Shown one piece after another: positions 5,836-7,320 of a stretch of 7,320 nt of DNA. The position numbers and the translations under genes are program-made. The DNA lies in assembly GCA_946631935.1 (NCBI GenBank), contig CAMPAP010000092.1, positions 1 to 7,320 on the forward strand. The letters run 5' to 3'. The notes beneath the pieces were generated by a model. That model did no database searches. It was not told where the DNA came from and saw only the letters and a list, made by a program, of their open reading frames with translations. The stretch's first letter is position 1. Each line of letters opens with the position of its first letter. The DNA is from an uncultured Lachnospiraceae bacterium (GTDB lineage: Bacteria > Bacillota > Clostridia > Lachnospirales > Lachnospiraceae).

Positions 5836-7200
5836 ATGATCAACAGATATGAAGTCTCGGAAACAAACGAGATGATCGAAAAAGAAAATCTGGATGTGCG
5901 TACCATTACAATGGGTATCTCACTTCTTGATTGTATTGATTCTGATATAAATAAGACCTGTGATAAGGTTTATGATAAGATAACATCTTCTGCCAGGGAT
6001 CTTGTAAAAACAGGAGAAGAGATCGCAGGAGAGTTCGGTATTCCCATAGTTAACAAGAGAATATCCGTTACTCCCATTGCTCTTATCGGTGCAAGCTCAG
6101 CAAAGTCTTCGGATGATTTTGTAAAGATCGCCAAGACTCTTGATAAAGCCGCAAAAGAAACCGGAGTTAATTTCCTTGGAGGTTATTCCGCTCTTGTCAG
6201 CAAGGGTACAACCACCGCAGATGATCTCCTGATACGCTCCATACCTGAAGCTCTTGCTTCAACCGATTTTGTATGTTCATCCATAAACCTTGGCTCCACA
6301 AGGACCGGTATCAATATGAATGCCGTAAGACTTATGGGTGATGTGATCCATAAAACAGCTGAACTTACAAAGGAAAAGGATTCTCTGGGATGCGCAAAGC
6401 TTGTTGTTTTCTGTAACGCACCTGATGATAATCCCTTCATGGCAGGAGCTTTCCACGGCGTTACCGAAGCAGACAGGATAATAAATGTAGGTGTCAGCGG
6501 ACCCGGCGTTGTAAAGTATGCTCTTGAGAAGGTGAGAGGAGAGTCATTTGAGGTTCTCTGTGAAACAATAAAAAAGACTGCATTTAAGGTTACAAGAGTT
6601 GGACAGCTTGTTGCTAAGGAGGCATCTGCAAAGCTTGGCATACCTTTCGGAATAGTCGATCTTTCCCTTGCCCCCACACCTGCCATCGGTGATTCCGTTG
6701 CTGACATCCTTTGTGAGATCGGTCTTGAAAAAGCAGGTGCTCCCGGTACAACTGCAGCCCTTGCTCTTTTGAACGATCAGGTTAAAAAAGGCGGTGTAAT
6801 GGCTTCATCATATGTAGGAGGATTAAGCGGTGCATTTATTCCTGTTTCCGAGGATCAGGGTATGATAGATGCCGCAAGTTGCGGAGCTCTTACTCTTGAA
6901 AAACTTGAAGCCATGACCTGTGTTTGTTCTGTGGGGCTTGATATGATAGCAATTCCCGGTGATACAACTCCTTCAACCATTTCAGGTATCATTGCGGATG
7001 AAATGGCTATAGGAATGGTTAATGCTAAGACCACAGCCGTAAGACTTATTCCTGTTATCGGTAAAAATGTCGGTGACAGAGTTGAGTTCGGCGGCCTTCT
7101 GGGCTGGGCTCCCGTAATGCCTGTAAATAAATATTCCTGCGAGGCATTTATATCAAGAGAAGGCAGGATACCCGCACCCATTCACTCGTTTAAGAATTAA
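5836..7200 (+). CDS. UPF0210 / DUF711 (PFL-like) family protein
   Basis: A 454-residue cytoplasmic protein of the UPF0210/DUF711 family, called PFL family because its fold resembles the barrel of pyruvate formate-lyase and anaerobic ribonucleotide reductase. Length and start agree with the family (SP_0239 of S. pneumoniae type). Family-typical segments are ENLDVRTITMGISLLDC near residues 18-34, NKRISVTPIALIGASS, the middle AGAFHGVTEADRIINVGVSGPG, and the C-terminal TCVCSVGLDMIAIPGDTT (cysteines C362 and C364) and GDRVEFGGLLGWAPVMPVN (R415 onwards). The last recalls the glycyl-radical loop of PFL only loosely and is not a clear RVxG[YF] match, so radical chemistry is unproven. No signal peptide or membrane segments. 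Its partner is the upstream ACT-domain gene. The 126-base structured spacer between them, with a possible promoter, suggests that this gene may also be expressed separately. Reaction and substrate are unknown. Confidence 0.93.
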   Translation: MINRYEVSETNEMIEKENLDVRTITMGISLLDCIDSDINKTCDKVYDKITSSARDLVKTGEEIAGEFGIPIVNKRISVTPIALIGASSAKSSDDFVKIAKTLDKAAKETGVNFLGGYSALVSKGTTTADDLLIRSIPEALASTDFVCSSINLGSTRTGINMNAVRLMGDVIHKTAELTKEKDSLGCAKLVVFCNAPDDNPFMAGAFHGVTEADRIINVGVSGPGVVKYALEKVRGESFEVLCETIKKTAFKVTRVGQLVAKEASAKLGIPFGIVDLSLAPTPAIGDSVADILCEIGLEKAGAPGTTAALALLNDQVKKGGVMASSYVGGLSGAFIPVSEDQGMIDAASCGALTLEKLEAMTCVCSVGLDMIAIPGDTTPSTISGIIADEMAIGMVNAKTTAVRLIPVIGKNVGDRVEFGGLLGWAPVMPVNKYSCEAFISREGRIPAPIHSFKN

Positions 7201-7213
7201 TTTTATATATATT

Positions 7214-7229
7214 ATCTCCTTAGGGGGAT
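7214..7229 (+). other. small hairpin downstream of the UPF0210 gene
   Basis: ATCTCC (7214-7219) and GGGGAT (7224-7229) form 6 pairs including one G-U, closed by a TTAG loop. It begins 14 bases after the stop codon, and a weak GATTTTG follows. It may protect the mRNA 3' end or add to the terminator downstream. Confidence 0.35.
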
Positions 7230-7245
7230 GATTTTGAATTATGAC

Positions 7246-7280
7246 TAAGACCCCGGTTTTCAATATCCGAGGTCTTATTT
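7246..7280 (+). terminator. probable transcription terminator
   Basis: TAAGACC (7246-7252) pairs with GGTCTTA (7271-7277); after a single C/A mismatch CGG (7254-7256) pairs with CCG (7267-7269), with a 10-base loop TTTTCAATAT. The 3' arm runs into TTATTT, a short and interrupted U-tract. Its position 45 bases after the last stop fits the end of the transcription unit. The weak U-tract lowers certainty. Confidence 0.65.
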
Positions 7281-7320
7281 AAAAACAAATATTTAAAAAA
7301 AGAATATAAATACATGAGAA

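Noticed and set aside
6183..6707. 174-residue open frame on the - strand
   Set aside because: It lies fully antisense within the UPF0210 gene, resembles no family I recognise and reflects the codon pattern of the sense strand.
7228..7248. Tiny ATG-started frame of six codons after a GGGGG run
   Set aside because: The G-run directly abuts the ATG, with no room for ribosome binding, and the run is better explained as the arm of a small hairpin.
7281..7320. Promoter for a gene beyond the right edge (TATAAA at 7305-7310)
   Set aside because: No acceptable -35 hexamer is found 16-18 bases upstream, and the stretch is simply AT-rich.

Overview
The window looks like a chromosomal housekeeping segment of a low-to-moderate GC Gram-positive anaerobe. 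Protein style (PolA with a degenerate proofreading domain, a long FtsA-like protein after coaE, the ACT/UPF0210 pair) and strong AGGAG-type ribosome binding sites point to Bacillota, class Clostridia, most likely Lachnospiraceae (Butyrivibrio/Roseburia-like). The family assignment is inferred from remembered protein similarity, not from a search. All six genes are on the + strand, and there is no tRNA, rRNA, CRISPR or mobile-element signature.

Left block (1-5412). The 3' two thirds of polA (DNA polymerase I, cut by the window edge) is followed without a gap by coaE (dephospho-CoA kinase), a 715-residue FtsA-like actin-fold ATPase with a long C-terminal extension, and walJ/yycJ (metallo-beta-lactamase-fold nuclease). 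Neighbouring genes overlap by 1, 13 and 1 bases, so the four are almost certainly co-transcribed and translationally coupled. The set mixes DNA repair (PolA, WalJ), coenzyme A synthesis and an uncharacterised FtsA paralogue.

Middle and right block (5413-7200). A 24-base gap with a strong ribosome binding site leads to a 90-residue free-standing ACT-domain protein (UPF0237 type), then a 126-base intergenic region and a 454-residue UPF0210/DUF711 (PFL-like) protein. These two families are a known conserved pair without an established function; a small ligand sensor acting with an enzyme-like barrel protein is the natural guess.

The intergenic region 5710-5835 is the most structured non-coding part. 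It holds a 10-bp palindrome, a 54-base imperfect hairpin, two direct copies of an 11-mer, an inverted partner that can pair with either copy, a tandem 7-mer, and a possible sigma-A promoter overlapping the second hairpin. It may be a dispersed repeat element or a regulatory leader of the UPF0210 gene.

The end (7201-7320) carries a small hairpin, a stronger hairpin that probably terminates transcription, and AT-rich sequence without a recognisable gene.

The best candidates for undescribed biology are the FtsA-like protein, whose extension contains three equally spaced beta-grasp-like motifs and no terminal membrane helix, and the ACT/UPF0210 pair with its structured spacer.
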